This document shows positions 1 through 9,550 of a stretch of 64,000 nucleotides of DNA, in pieces (positions within the stretch are counted from its first letter, which is position 1; each line of letters opens with the position of its first letter). Below the pieces are notes generated by a model. It had not been told where the DNA came from. It searched no databases and saw only the letters and a list, made by a program, of their open reading frames with translations. Made by a program: the position numbers and the translations under genes. Source of the DNA: Taklimakanibacter deserti (GTDB taxonomy: Bacteria > Pseudomonadota > Alphaproteobacteria > Rhizobiales > Aestuariivirgaceae). The stretch is taken from NCBI GenBank assembly GCA_003574785.1, contig QORU01000011.1:62001-126000 (forward strand), in the 5' to 3' direction.

Positions 1-3000
1 ATCCGCTCCATGCCACCCGTGCATTTCTCGGGCACATCGATCTTGCGGCAATTGGGCGGCGTGCCCGTATAGCCAGACTTGCAGCGGCAATCGGGATAAT
101 CGCCGGCGGAATTCACCGGGCACTTCTCTTCGGGCGGCTTCACGTCGCGCTTGCAGCGCTCGCCATCCCAGCCCGAATTGGGCGGGCAGCATTTGCCCGG
201 TATGGGTGTCCGCGACCAGCCTTGCGGACAGGCCTGTGACGCAGGCGGCGTCGTCAGGCCAAGGCCGCAGAATTCCGTGCCGTGCTTTTCGAACGGCTCG
301 AACTTGGCTTCGACGAAGGCGGTGTCGTCGCCGGCATTGGTATTTTGCGGCGTGCCGCCGGCCGGCTCGAGAATCTCGATCTTGTTCTTGTAGCCGCACC
401 TCACCTGCGATCCCGAGGGTGCCACAAAACTGTTCGGCGCTTCGATCTCGAGAGTGAGCACGACGCTCTCGCCCGGATCGAGCTGGACCGCCGGATGGGT
501 GCAGATCCCCTGCTCCGGATGGCCGACCGCGGACTGGCCTTCGCAGACCCAGGGGAACGACCAGCTGCCGTTCGAAGGCTCGACGATCTGGCCGTCGAAC
601 AGCGTATCGCGCAGCTCGATCGGGCCGTTATGGACGCCTGGTCCGGCATTGGTAACGGTGATCGTGAACGGACAGTTCTGACCGCTCGCGGTGCCATCGC
701 ACGCGCCGACCGTCTTGGTGATGGTGAGGTTCCTGTCGCGGCCAGGGTCGCTCGTGAGGCCCGGCTCGCAGAACTTCTTGCCGTGCAGTTCGAACGGCGC
801 AAATTTGACGTCGGCAAAGGCGACATCATCGCTCGCGTCGTTGTTCTTCGGGCTGCCGGGGGCAGGTCTCAGGATCTCGGCCTTGTTCTTGTAGCCGCAT
901 TTCACCTGCGACCCGGAGGGCGCGACAAAACTGTTCGGCGCCTCGATCTCGAGCTCGAGCACGACGCTTTCGCCCGGATCGAGCGCGATCTGCGGATGCT
1001 TGCAGATCCCCTGCTCGGGATGGCCGACCGCCGACTGGCCTTCGCAGACCCAAGGCGCCGACCAGCTTCCGTTGGACGGCTCGACGATCTGGCCGTCGAA
1101 CAGCGTATCGCGGACCTCGATCGGCGCGTTGAACACGCCTGGCCCCTGGTTGGTGACAGTGATGGTGAATGTCGAACTCTGTCCGCTCGCCGTCACCTGG
1201 CTTGCAGAAGCCGTCTTGGTGATCGAGAGATTGCTCTCCTTCCCTTCGGGCGAGGTGAGCGGCGGCTCGGACTGGTCCATATTCGCCGCAAGGCAGATGC
1301 CCTGGCCTCCGCCCTGCGGGAATACCGGCGCGACTTGGGCTTGAGTCGAATCCGTGTCGTTGGGCTTAAAGAAATTATGCGCGGTCCCGCCCGGCGCCTT
1401 GACGATCGTCGCGGTGTTCGTGATCTGGCACTTCGCCTGGGGCGATACAGGAATCCTGACCGTCATCCCAATCTCGGCCTTTTCCTGATGCGCGAGATTG
1501 GGATTGTTGCTGCTGCATTGATACAGATTCGGGAATGTCGGTCCTCCGCAATTCCATCCGGCGGGCGGCTGGAACGCGACCGTGGCGCCGGCTTGCAGGC
1601 CCGGCAGGAAGTCGAGGAACTGGATCGGGCTCTTATAATCCTTGCCGAAATTTTGCACCGTGATCTTGAACTTGCACTCCCAGTCGTTGCCTTTGGGAGG
1701 GCACGGGCCGGCAGGTCCGGTTTTCGTGATCTTGAGGTCGGAAAGGCAGAGACCCTGCGCAACCGCGGCAGCGAGCTGCGCCTTGGCCGAGCTCTTGTCA
1801 TCGCCGGCGAAGGAGTTGATCAGCGTGCCGCCTGGCGCCTTGATGATCTGCGCGGTGTTGGTGACCTCGCATTTCGGCACGGGCGCCACCGGAATCCTGA
1901 CGGTCACCGGGATCTCGACCTTTTCCATATCCGCAAGGTCGGGATTATCGCTGTTGCACTGATAGAGATTGGGGAACAGTGCCGGGCCGCCGCAATTCCA
2001 GCCGGCGGGCGGCTGGAACGAGAGCGTGGCACCGGGAGGATTGTTCAACGGCACATAGTCAAGGAACTGGATGGGGCTTGTGTAAGGCTTGCCGAAATTC
2101 TGGACGGTGATCTTGAACTCGCACATCCAATTGCCGAACACGACGGGGCACTCGCCATTGGGCCCTTTCTTGGAGATCTTGAGGTTGCTCAATGCGGGCA
2201 AGCCTGGGCACTCGGCGAGCTCGCCCGGCAGGATCATCGTGGCGTCGGCTTCATCATCGGTCGGATCGGTGTTCTGGTCGGTTCCGCCCGCGGCCGCGAC
2301 GATTTTCACCTCGTTCTTCGCCTGGCACTGCAAAGGCTGGGCAAGGTTTTTCGGGACCTTGACGACGGCGTTCAGATTCACCGCCTGGTTGGGCAAGAGA
2401 ACCACCGGCCCTCTCTGGCAGGAATAGGTCGGCCCGGGGCCTGCACAGGCCCATGACGCCGGCGCGAAGGTCGCGGTGGCCCCCGCAGGGATGGTGTCGT
2501 CGACCTTGATGAGGCCGTTATAGACGCCGGCCCCGATGTTGCGGACCACGATGTTATACCGGCATTCGAAGTGGCCGATCTTGTCGATGCAGACATCGCC
2601 AATCTTGTGTTTCGAGATCTTGAGATTGGTCTTCTCGCCGTCAACCGGCGGGCAGTGAGGAGCCGGGATCGTGGCGACTGCCAGGTCGAAGTCATCCGCA
2701 GGATCGGCATCGCCGAAACCCAGCGGCCAGACAAGTCCGGCCTCGTTGTCGAGATGGCAGACGGGTGCCGCGACCGGGAGATCGACCTCGACGTGAAGGT
2801 CGATGCTTTCTCCGGGCAGGAGCCCTGCCGGGCCATAGGTGCATTGCTGCTCGGTCGGCGAGATGGCAAAGCAGACCCAGGGCGGAATATTGGCGAGCGT
2901 CATGACCGCGCCCGCCGGCGCTGCCGGCAGCTCGTCATTGACGACGATCGGACCAAAATAAGGGTCCGGACCCGTATTGGTGACGCGCACCACGTAATCG

Positions 3001-4703
3001 CACAGGAAGCCGAGCCCACCCGCCACGCAGGCGCCGGGCAGCGACCGCTTTTCAAGGCGCAGATTGTAGACCCCTTCCGGAAAACCGTCCGGCGGCACAT
3101 CGCCCGGCGGCACGCCATCCGGCGGCACATCGCCCGGCGGTACATCGCCCGGCGGCACGCCGTCCTCAGGCGTCTCACCTGGCGGGAAATAGTCGGGCGG
3201 CACATCGGCGGACGGCACATAGGTGCCGAAGTCGGCCCCCGGCGCGCAAGGCTGCCAGATCTCGACATCGCCCACATGGCCGAGCTCACGCGGATCGCCC
3301 GTCACACCATCATAGTCGAGAAAATAGGATTTCGCCGGCGGCTCATTGTCCGGCCGCGTCAGCGCGCGGTCAGTCCCTTGCAAGCCATTCACGACCGGCG
3401 ACTGCGGAGTGGCGGCCTCCTGCGTGGGCGATGCATTTGAGAGCAACGCATCGCCTGTCGCCCAAATGGTGATATCGCATGCGCCGGGCCGGATCGCTCC
3501 CGCCGCATCATAGCCGTAGCCGAGCGCCACGCCGCCCGATGTGTTGCGATAATCGGGCGGGTAGCCGATGGCATATTCATCAGGTATCGGCACCCAGATG
3601 CCGGGCGTGTCCGGATCGTCCGGTATCTCCCGGCCGAAGCGGAAGACCACCGACTGTTTCGAATCGGCGAAAACGGAATAGTCGTAGCTGCCCTTGATGC
3701 CGCCGCGCTGGGCCACATACATGTAATCTTGGGCATCGAAGGCGATATCCGAGATGGGATGATTGCCGGGCGTTCCCGAAACCTCGATTTCGCGACGGGG
3801 ATCATTGCCGAAGGTGCCGTCGAGATTGATGGAGACGGACCAGATTTCCGGTCCCGCGGCGCCCACGAAGGGGGCGTAATAAAGGCGCCCGGCGCGCAGG
3901 CCGAGCCCCCAGACGCGCCGCTCGGGCTGGGTGAAGCCCCAGCTGCCTGAATCTTCGCTGTCGAAGGCCGGCGACTTGATGTCCATCGCCACGCCGTCAT
4001 CCGCGACCGCGGGCAGGCCCGCCGCCGGCCGCCCCGTCTGGCCATGATCGAATGAGTCGATGAGCGTTCCGGTCGCGTCCAGGCGATGGATCAGTCCGTT
4101 GTCGAAATCGGAAACGAAGAACTGCCTTGTGGCGCTGTCATAGACGATGTCGCCGAGGCCCGGCCCGCTGTTGCCTTGTATGGTCGTGAAGAGCGACACG
4201 GCGCCGGTCTTGCCGTCGACCTTGTAGATCGAGCCGGGGCCGCCATTCCGGCCGAACTGCCCCGCCATCCACTGGGCTTGGGCGTCGCCCTTCTTCAGGC
4301 GTTCCGGCCGCCCGTCGCCATCTGAGTCGGGCGCCACGATCTGCAGCCCGAAAGCCGAGGTGGCGCCGAGATAAATGTTGGGCGTGTCCTGCGTATCGAG
4401 GCCGATGGCGAAAACCTGGCCGGCATCGCGGGCTTTGACCTGGAGAACGGAGGGGGCGGTGATGAGCTGCCCGGCGGGCGGCGCTCCCGGGGCGAGCCGC
4501 ATGATCCGCGCCGACGCGCCATCGAGGTCGATGAAGGTTTCATCGATCGGATTGCCGCTGGCGGGGGGCGGATCGGCGGGTTTCGTGCCGGAGAAGCCCG
4601 TGACCACGGCGTCGCCGCGCGTAAAAACGGCATTGTCTTGGGCGTTCGCCTGGGATGTGGCGAATGCGATAAGCACAAGACCAAGCAAGCCAAGGTACCG
4701 CAT
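1..4703 (-). CDS. Large secreted DUF11-repeat protein (C-terminus outside window)
   Basis: The frame is open from ATG 4703 to the left edge: 1567 residues with no stop. Residues 1-21 form a clear signal peptide (MRYLGLLGLVLIAFATSQANA). Residues about 50-460 resemble a beta-propeller or NHL-like extracellular domain. A proline/glycine linker with repeated VPPGDVPPDG units covers about residues 490-541. Six Ig-like DUF11-type repeats then start near residues 544, 692, 838, 987, 1155 and 1320; each has a (N/D)L-x-(I/L)-x-K start, a V-x-N-x-G strand, a CxG/CEG pair and a (G/A)DD end. A cysteine-rich tail starts near residue 1478. Repeats 5 and 6 are almost identical over about 230 bp, 501 bp apart, which suggests recent duplication. 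The likely role is a surface or adhesive protein, inferred from architecture only. The gene stands alone; a dyad lies 37 bp upstream. Confidence 0.85.
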   Translation of the reverse strand, partial: MRYLGLLGLVLIAFATSQANAQDNAVFTRGDAVVTGFSGTKPADPPPASGNPIDETFIDLDGASARIMRLAPGAPPAGQLITAPSVLQVKARDAGQVFAIGLDTQDTPNIYLGATSAFGLQIVAPDSDGDGRPERLKKGDAQAQWMAGQFGRNGGPGSIYKVDGKTGAVSLFTTIQGNSGPGLGDIVYDSATRQFFVSDFDNGLIHRLDATGTLIDSFDHGQTGRPAAGLPAVADDGVAMDIKSPAFDSEDSGSWGFTQPERRVWGLGLRAGRLYYAPFVGAAGPEIWSVSINLDGTFGNDPRREIEVSGTPGNHPISDIAFDAQDYMYVAQRGGIKGSYDYSVFADSKQSVVFRFGREIPDDPDTPGIWVPIPDEYAIGYPPDYRNTSGGVALGYGYDAAGAIRPGACDITIWATGDALLSNASPTQEAATPQSPVVNGLQGTDRALTRPDNEPPAKSYFLDYDGVTGDPRELGHVGDVEIWQPCAPGADFGTYVPSADVPPDYFPPGETPEDGVPPGDVPPGDVPPDGVPPGDVPPDGFPEGVYNLRLEKRSLPGACVAGGLGFLCDYVVRVTNTGPDPYFGPIVVNDELPAAPAGAVMTLANIPPWVCFAISPTEQQCTYGPAGLLPGESIDLHVEVDLPVAAPVCHLDNEAGLVWPLGFGDADPADDFDLAVATIPAPHCPPVDGEKTNLKISKHKIGDVCIDKIGHFECRYNIVVRNIGAGVYNGLIKVDDTIPAGATATFAPASWACAGPGPTYSCQRGPVVLLPNQAVNLNAVVKVPKNLAQPLQCQAKNEVKIVAAAGGTDQNTDPTDDEADATMILPGELAECPGLPALSNLKISKKGPNGECPVVFGNWMCEFKITVQNFGKPYTSPIQFLDYVPLNNPPGATLSFQPPAGWNCGGPALFPNLYQCNSDNPDLADMEKVEIPVTVRIPVAPVPKCEVTNTAQIIKAPGGTLINSFAGDDKSSAKAQLAAAVAQGLCLSDLKITKTGPAGPCPPKGNDWECKFKITVQNFGKDYKSPIQFLDFLPGLQAGATVAFQPPAGWNCGGPTFPNLYQCSSNNPNLAHQEKAEIGMTVRIPVSPQAKCQITNTATIVKAPGGTAHNFFKPNDTDSTQAQVAPVFPQGGGQGICLAANMDQSEPPLTSPEGKESNLSITKTASASQVTASGQSSTFTITVTNQGPGVFNAPIEVRDTLFDGQIVEPSNGSWSAPWVCEGQSAVGHPEQGICKHPQIALDPGESVVLELEIEAPNSFVAPSGSQVKCGYKNKAEILRPAPGSPKNNDASDDVAFADVKFAPFELHGKKFCEPGLTSDPGRDRNLTITKTVGACDGTASGQNCPFTITVTNAGPGVHNGPIELRDTLFDGQIVEPSNGSWSFPWVCEGQSAVGHPEQGICTHPAVQLDPGESVVLTLEIEAPNSFVAPSGSQVRCGYKNKIEILEPAGGTPQNTNAGDDTAFVEAKFEPFEKHGTEFCGLGLTTPPASQACPQGWSRTPIPGKCCPPNSGWDGERCKRDVKPPEEKCPVNSAGDYPDCRCKSGYTGTPPNCRKIDVPEKCTGGMER

Positions 4704-4739
4704 TCACGATCTCCACGGTTGCAACATCCGCCACTAGAT

Positions 4740-4757
4740 CATTACCCTTAGGTAATG
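4740..4757. promoter_or_regulatory. Dyad CATTACC-ctta-GGTAATG
   Basis: Perfect 7-bp inverted repeat with a 4-nt spacer in the 89-bp gap between the LysR gene and the start of the secreted DUF11 protein. It lies 37 bp upstream of the latter's ATG. It could be a LuxR/NarL-type operator or a short hairpin ending the LysR transcript. It has no U-run, so I favour an operator, weakly. Confidence 0.35.
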
Positions 4758-4792
4758 TCGGCTGAACCGGGGATGAACAAAGCCGCGGCGCA

Positions 4793-5680
4793 TCAGGAAA
4801 TGACGAAGCTCGCCTTGGCCGCGGCGACGCTTTTCGAAACGAAGTCATAGACTTCCGCCACGCGGCGGGTGTGATGCGTGTCGGGATGCGACATCAGCCA
4901 ATAGGTGCGCGTGAAGCGGGTTTGCGGCAGAACGCGCTTGAGCTCGGGGAATTGGCCGGCCGCATAGTCATGCAGGATGCCGATGCCGTGCCCTGCCCGC
5001 ACCGCCTCCATCTGGGCGACGACGCTGCCGCATTCATAATGCCGGCTCATCAGCCGCCCGAGCTCGGCGGCGTAATCGAGCGCGCGGCTGTAGACGAAGT
5101 CCTCGACATGGGTGATGAACAGATGCCCGGCGAGATCTTCCGGCCGCAGGATACGTCCGGCGCGCACGAGATAGCTCTTCGCGGCATAGACGCTGAGCGT
5201 ATAGTCGGTGAGCTTCTTGACGATGAGCCGTCCCTGCTTGGGCCGGTCGAGCGTGATGACGATATCGGCCTCGCGCCGGGTGAGCGAAAAGGTCCGCGGC
5301 AGCGGCACGAGCTGGATCGTCAATCCCGGATGCTGGGCGGCGAGCGCCCCCAGGGCGCGCGACAGAAAATAATTGCCGAGGCCGTCGGGCGCGCCGACCC
5401 GCACCGCGCCGGTGAGCGCCTCGGAGGCGCCGGAGAGCAGCGTTCCCGCCTGCAGCAATTCGGATTCGACCCGCTCGGCCGCCTTGAGCAGCACCTCGCC
5501 GGCGGGAGTCAACGTGCAGCCATGGGTCTGGCGCTCGACCAGCCGCGCATCGAGCTCGGTTTCGAGAGCCGTCAGCTGCCGCCCGACCGTGGCATGGTTC
5601 AATTTCAATTGCCGCGCCGCGCCCAGGATCTGGCCGGAACGGGCGACGGCGAGGAAAATGCGGATGCGATCCCAGTCCAT
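4793..5680 (-). CDS. LysR-family transcriptional regulator
   Basis: 295 residues, usual LysR length. The N-terminal winged helix (about residues 2-60) has the typical pattern: [20 protein letters not shown], then a VGRQLTALE recognition helix and LTPAGE. A C-terminal periplasmic-binding-like effector domain follows (about 90-290). I chose ATG 5680 (MDWDRIRIF) because the extension to 5707 gives a poor N-terminus and runs into the promoter region. It is divergent from mmsA with about 100 bp between start codons, so it is probably the regulator of mmsA; this is inferred from position. The effector is unknown. Confidence 0.9.
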   Translation of the reverse strand: MDWDRIRIFLAVARSGQILGAARQLKLNHATVGRQLTALETELDARLVERQTHGCTLTPAGEVLLKAAERVESELLQAGTLLSGASEALTGAVRVGAPDGLGNYFLSRALGALAAQHPGLTIQLVPLPRTFSLTRREADIVITLDRPKQGRLIVKKLTDYTLSVYAAKSYLVRAGRILRPEDLAGHLFITHVEDFVYSRALDYAAELGRLMSRHYECGSVVAQMEAVRAGHGIGILHDYAAGQFPELKRVLPQTRFTRTYWLMSHPDTHHTRRVAEVYDFVSKSVAAAKASFVIS

Positions 5681-5696
5681 GAGATGACTATAAAAT

Positions 5697-5735
5697 ATGC
5701 ACAACAAAGCTGCAATTCTGTTTATTGCTGTGCAT
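5697..5735. promoter_or_regulatory. Inverted repeat between lysR and mmsA
   Basis: ATGCACA (5697-5703) and TGTGCAT (5729-5735) are exact reverse complements in the divergent lysR/mmsA gap. The size and position suit a LysR-type regulatory region. No experimental support. Confidence 0.4.
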
Positions 5736-5783
5736 GATTTAACGCCGCATAACGGCCTCGTGATTTATCGAGGAGTGCCTCAC

Positions 5784-7283
5784 ATGGCGAAGACTATCCC
5801 GCATCATATCGGTGGCCGTAAGGTCGAGGGCCGCTCGGGCCGCAGTTCCCCGGTTTACAATCCGGCCACCGGCGATGAGACGGGTGCCTTGGCTTTGGCC
5901 TCGGTCGAGGAGGTGAACGAAGCCGTCGCCGTCGCGCGGAAGAGCTTTCCCGCCTGGGCGGCGACCACGCCGCTCCGCCGCGCCCGCATCCTCAACAAGT
6001 TCCTGCGCATCCTCGAAGAGCGAACCGACGCGCTTGCGGAAGTCATCACCGCCGAGCACGGCAAGGTGCTGTCGGATGCCGTAGGCGAGATCCAGCGCGG
6101 CATGGAGGTCGTCGAATTCGCGACCGGCGCACCGCAGCTTCTGAAAGGCGAGATCACCGAGAATGTCGGCACCCGCGTCGACAGCCACTCGCTGCGCCAG
6201 CCGCTCGGCGTCGTCGCCGGCATCACGCCCTTCAACTTTCCTGCCATGGTGCCGATGTGGATGTTCCCTGTGGCGCTCGCGGCCGGCAACTGCTTCATCC
6301 TGAAGCCCTCCGAGCGCGATCCTTCCGCCGCGCTGCTGCTCGCCCAATGGCTCGAGGAAGCGGGACTTCCCTCAGGCGTCTTCAATGTCGTCCACGGCGA
6401 CAAGGTCGCGGTGGATGCGCTCCTGCACCATCCCGACATCGCGGCCGTGAGCTTCGTCGGCTCGACCCCGATCGCCCGCTACATCTACGAGACCGCGGCG
6501 AAGACCGGCAAGCGCTGCCAGGCGCTGGGCGGCGCCAAGAACCACATGATCGTCATGCCGGATGCCGATCTCGACCAGGCCGTCGATGCCCTCATGGGTG
6601 CGGCCTATGGCTCGGCCGGCGAACGCTGCATGGCGATCTCGGTCGCCGTGCCGATCGGCCAGAAGACTGCCGACGCCCTGGTGGCGAAGCTCGAGCCCAG
6701 GGTGCGCGGTCTCAAGGTGGGTCCCGGCACCGACAAGGAAGCCGAGATGGGCCCGCTCGTCACCCGCCAGCATTATGAGAAGGTGAAGTCCTATATCGAT
6801 GCCGGTGTCGCCGAGGGCGCCAAGCTCGTCGTCGATGGCCGCTCCTTCCGCATGCAGGGCTATGAGAACGGCTATTTCCTCGGCGGCACGCTCTTCGACC
6901 ATGTGACCACCGGCATGAAGATATATAAGGAAGAGATTTTTGGCCCGGTGCTCGCGGTTTCGCGCGCCGATTCCTTCGAGACCGCCGCCCGCATGATCAA
7001 CGAGCATGAATTCGGCAACGGCACCGCGATCTTCACCCGCGACGGTGACGCGGCCCGCGAATTCGCCCATCAGATCCAGGTGGGCATGGTCGGGATCAAT
7101 GTCCCCATCCCGGTGCCGATGGCCTTCCATTCCTTCGGCGGCTGGAAGTCCTCGCTCTTCGGCGACCATCACATGCATGGGCCGGAAGGCATTCGCTTTT
7201 ACACGAAGCTCAAGACCATCACGTCGCGCTGGCCGACCGGAATCAGGGCCGGATCCGAATTCGTCATGCCGACGATGCGCTGA
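5784..7283 (+). CDS. mmsA: CoA-acylating methylmalonate-semialdehyde dehydrogenase
   Basis: 499 residues, the usual MmsA length. Start ATG 5784 has an AGGAG ribosome-binding site 8 nt upstream. Aldehyde dehydrogenase fold: NAD-binding part with [15 protein letters not shown], the FVGST turn, and the MmsA-type active site GSAGERCMA with catalytic Cys282; PFHSFGG-like C-terminal motif present as [11 protein letters not shown]. The enzyme converts methylmalonate semialdehyde (from valine or thymine) to propionyl-CoA, and malonate semialdehyde (from inositol or beta-alanine) to acetyl-CoA, using NAD+ and CoA. Cytosolic. The 3' end overlaps the convergent acylase gene by 20 bp. Divergent LysR is the likely regulator. 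Confidence 0.95.
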   Translation: MAKTIPHHIGGRKVEGRSGRSSPVYNPATGDETGALALASVEEVNEAVAVARKSFPAWAATTPLRRARILNKFLRILEERTDALAEVITAEHGKVLSDAVGEIQRGMEVVEFATGAPQLLKGEITENVGTRVDSHSLRQPLGVVAGITPFNFPAMVPMWMFPVALAAGNCFILKPSERDPSAALLLAQWLEEAGLPSGVFNVVHGDKVAVDALLHHPDIAAVSFVGSTPIARYIYETAAKTGKRCQALGGAKNHMIVMPDADLDQAVDALMGAAYGSAGERCMAISVAVPIGQKTADALVAKLEPRVRGLKVGPGTDKEAEMGPLVTRQHYEKVKSYIDAGVAEGAKLVVDGRSFRMQGYENGYFLGGTLFDHVTTGMKIYKEEIFGPVLAVSRADSFETAARMINEHEFGNGTAIFTRDGDAAREFAHQIQVGMVGINVPIPVPMAFHSFGGWKSSLFGDHHMHGPEGIRFYTKLKTITSRWPTGIRAGSEFVMPTMR

Positions 7284-9486
7284 CCACGTCGATCTCGATC
7301 TCGGCCGCCTTGCGCACCGCGGCGGCCGAGCTCGCAAGCGGGACCACTTGGCCCTTCGCCCATAAAGGCGCCATCGCGTCATAGAATGGCGATGTACTGT
7401 CGCCGCTCTGGCCGGGCGCGTTGATCCAAAAGCTCTTGTCGAGATCGGCCAGGTCGATGACGATCCGGAAGGTCGATCCCGTCAGCTTCACAAAAGTGGC
7501 GGCATCGAAGCCGCTGTGGAAGACGGTCGACTCGCTGCCGCCCTGGCGAAGTGGCCCGACGACCGGGAACCGCTCGCTCTGGCCGGACAAGGGATGCGCA
7601 AAGAGCGCGTGATGCAGATCGCCCCAGCGGGCCTCTTTACCAAGGCGCCTGTCATGGTGGGCGAGCTCGTCGAGCGCCGCGCCGAGCGTCGTCTCGATCA
7701 GCGGCGTCGCCTTGTCGCTGCCCAGGCTTTCAAGGAAATCGCAGGACACTTCATTGTCGATGCGGGGCATGGAGAACGGCCGGCCTGCGGCGTGCGCGAC
7801 GAGTACCGGCTTGAGATGCCGGACATGCCAGATTTCGAAGAGGGCGGCTTCGCGGCTCTCCGGATCGAGGACTGCATCCCAGGCGGAAAGGCGCTTGATC
7901 GCGCCTTCCACCCTCTCATCGGCAAAAGCGAGCTTCGCGGCGAAGGCCAAGACGCGCTCGGCGATCAGCGATGTCTTGTCGAGCTGCAAGGCCAGTGAAT
8001 CCGCGATCGTGACCGTCTCATTCCCGCCGAGGCGCGCTTTGATCCGCCGCGCCCGCGAGGATTCCGACCATTCGAAGCCGAGCATCTTTTCGCGCGCCGA
8101 TTTGTCCGGCAGGTTGAACTCATTCGCGGTATGGACGTAGCCGCTCGCCGGATTGGCCACTTTGGTCTCCTCGGCGATGGAGAACACGCCGTCCCATCGG
8201 GCATCGTCCGGGAGGCGGCGCGGCACGAGGCCGTTCTGCCGGCGCTTCGGCATGAAGCCCGTCGACAGCCGCGCTATGTCGCCCGCCTCATCGGCATAGA
8301 TGAGATTGACCGCCGGACATCCCCAGTGCGCCGCCGCCGCGCTGAACTCGGCAAGCGAGCGCGCCTTGCGGTAGCGCAGGCTCTGCAAATAGGGAAAGGC
8401 GCCCGGCTCGAACCACACCGATTGCAGCGCCACCGCGCTCTTCTCATGCGAGGCGAGGATAGGACCGACCGGCGTCAGGTTGATTGTGGTCATCACCGGC
8501 TCGGATCGCCCGCGCACCTCGATCGGCTCGCGCACAGTGGTGACCGCAACGCCGTCGCCCTCGATGAGGACGAAGTCTTCCTGATCGGCCGGGAAGATCG
8601 TCAGGCCGAAAGCCGCCGTGCCATTGTGGCCGATCGAGACGCCGGGCTGCATGGGCTCGCCGCCGCCGATGAGGTCGAGGCCCGGCGCATGCAGGCCGAC
8701 GAGATAACGCAAGGAAGGCATGGTCAAGGCACGATGCGGATCGCTGGCAAGGATCGGCTTGCCACTCGGCGTCCGCGCGCCTGCGATCGCCCAGGCATTC
8801 GATCCGCCGGGATCGCTCGCCCCGCTCTTTGCCGTCGATCCGAAGCTGATCGGATCGACGCCATGGCGATAGACCGCAAGCGCCGCTTCGAGAAGATCGG
8901 CTTCGGCGCGGGTGAAAGTCGAGGCGTCGTCGATTGACGGTTGCAAGCGGCCGAGGAAGCGCTCGCACGCTTTATTCCCGTCGGCGCGCAAGCGCGCCCG
9001 GGCGACCTCCTCCTCGACATTCTGCATGAGCCCATGGAAGCGGATGGTGATGGCTTCATCCGCCGTCCAGAAATCGGGCTCAGTCCTTGTATGCGCGAAC
9101 TCGGCCGGCAAAGGCTGGTCGCCGGAGCGGGTCAAGGCGATGAAGGCATTCACCCCATCGACGAAAGCACCGAAGATCGCCTTCGCATCGGGGCCGTAGG
9201 CCGCCCATTCCTTGTCGAGATCGCCGCGATAGAGGAGCTTTCGCGCCGCGATGTCATGGACGAGAAAGGCCTCGCCGAAATTCTTGGCGAGGCGGCCGAG
9301 GCCGCGCTTGTACCAGAGATCGATCTGCCACAAGCGGTCGCGCGCCGCATTGAAGCCCTGAAGGAAGAACAGGTCTTGCTCGTTCTCCGCATAAAGATGC
9401 GGCACGCCATAAGCGTCGATGAGGATACGGCAGGGCTTGCCGGGTGCGGGCCGCCCTTTGGGAAGGCTGATGCGTTCATGCTTCAT
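7264..9486 (-). CDS. Penicillin acylase family (Ntn) hydrolase
   Basis: 740 residues with the Ntn-hydrolase penicillin acylase layout: alpha chain with [20 protein letters not shown] and [19 protein letters not shown], then the autoprocessing site where [10 protein letters not shown] supplies Ser229 as N-terminal nucleophile of the beta chain, followed by KPILASDPH. These enzymes cleave amides such as acyl-homoserine lactones, penicillins or N-acylated amino acids; the substrate here cannot be read from sequence. I see no clear signal peptide, unlike many secreted relatives. ATG 9486 was preferred over GTG 9513; neither has a strong ribosome-binding site. It is divergent from the amidase-like gene at 9551 with only 64 bp between them. 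Confidence 0.88.
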   Translation of the reverse strand: MKHERISLPKGRPAPGKPCRILIDAYGVPHLYAENEQDLFFLQGFNAARDRLWQIDLWYKRGLGRLAKNFGEAFLVHDIAARKLLYRGDLDKEWAAYGPDAKAIFGAFVDGVNAFIALTRSGDQPLPAEFAHTRTEPDFWTADEAITIRFHGLMQNVEEEVARARLRADGNKACERFLGRLQPSIDDASTFTRAEADLLEAALAVYRHGVDPISFGSTAKSGASDPGGSNAWAIAGARTPSGKPILASDPHRALTMPSLRYLVGLHAPGLDLIGGGEPMQPGVSIGHNGTAAFGLTIFPADQEDFVLIEGDGVAVTTVREPIEVRGRSEPVMTTINLTPVGPILASHEKSAVALQSVWFEPGAFPYLQSLRYRKARSLAEFSAAAAHWGCPAVNLIYADEAGDIARLSTGFMPKRRQNGLVPRRLPDDARWDGVFSIAEETKVANPASGYVHTANEFNLPDKSAREKMLGFEWSESSRARRIKARLGGNETVTIADSLALQLDKTSLIAERVLAFAAKLAFADERVEGAIKRLSAWDAVLDPESREAALFEIWHVRHLKPVLVAHAAGRPFSMPRIDNEVSCDFLESLGSDKATPLIETTLGAALDELAHHDRRLGKEARWGDLHHALFAHPLSGQSERFPVVGPLRQGGSESTVFHSGFDAATFVKLTGSTFRIVIDLADLDKSFWINAPGQSGDSTSPFYDAMAPLWAKGQVVPLASSAAAVRKAAEIEIDVVSASSA

Positions 9487-9550
9487 GAGGGGAATTGAAA
9501 AACACAATCGCACGCTTTTGAACAGAGCGGATATTTGCTAGGCGCTATGC

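Noticed and set aside
282..2456. Long rightward open frame of 724 codons
   Set aside because: It runs antisense to the DUF11 repeats and its sequence is a composition artefact rich in Arg, Ala and Gly. The leftward frame has signal peptide and clear repeats.
3085..3225. Possible CRISPR-like short repeats
   Set aside because: The repeated GGCGGCACATCGCCC-type units code for VPPGDVPPDG in the secreted protein. No spacers of even length and no cas genes.
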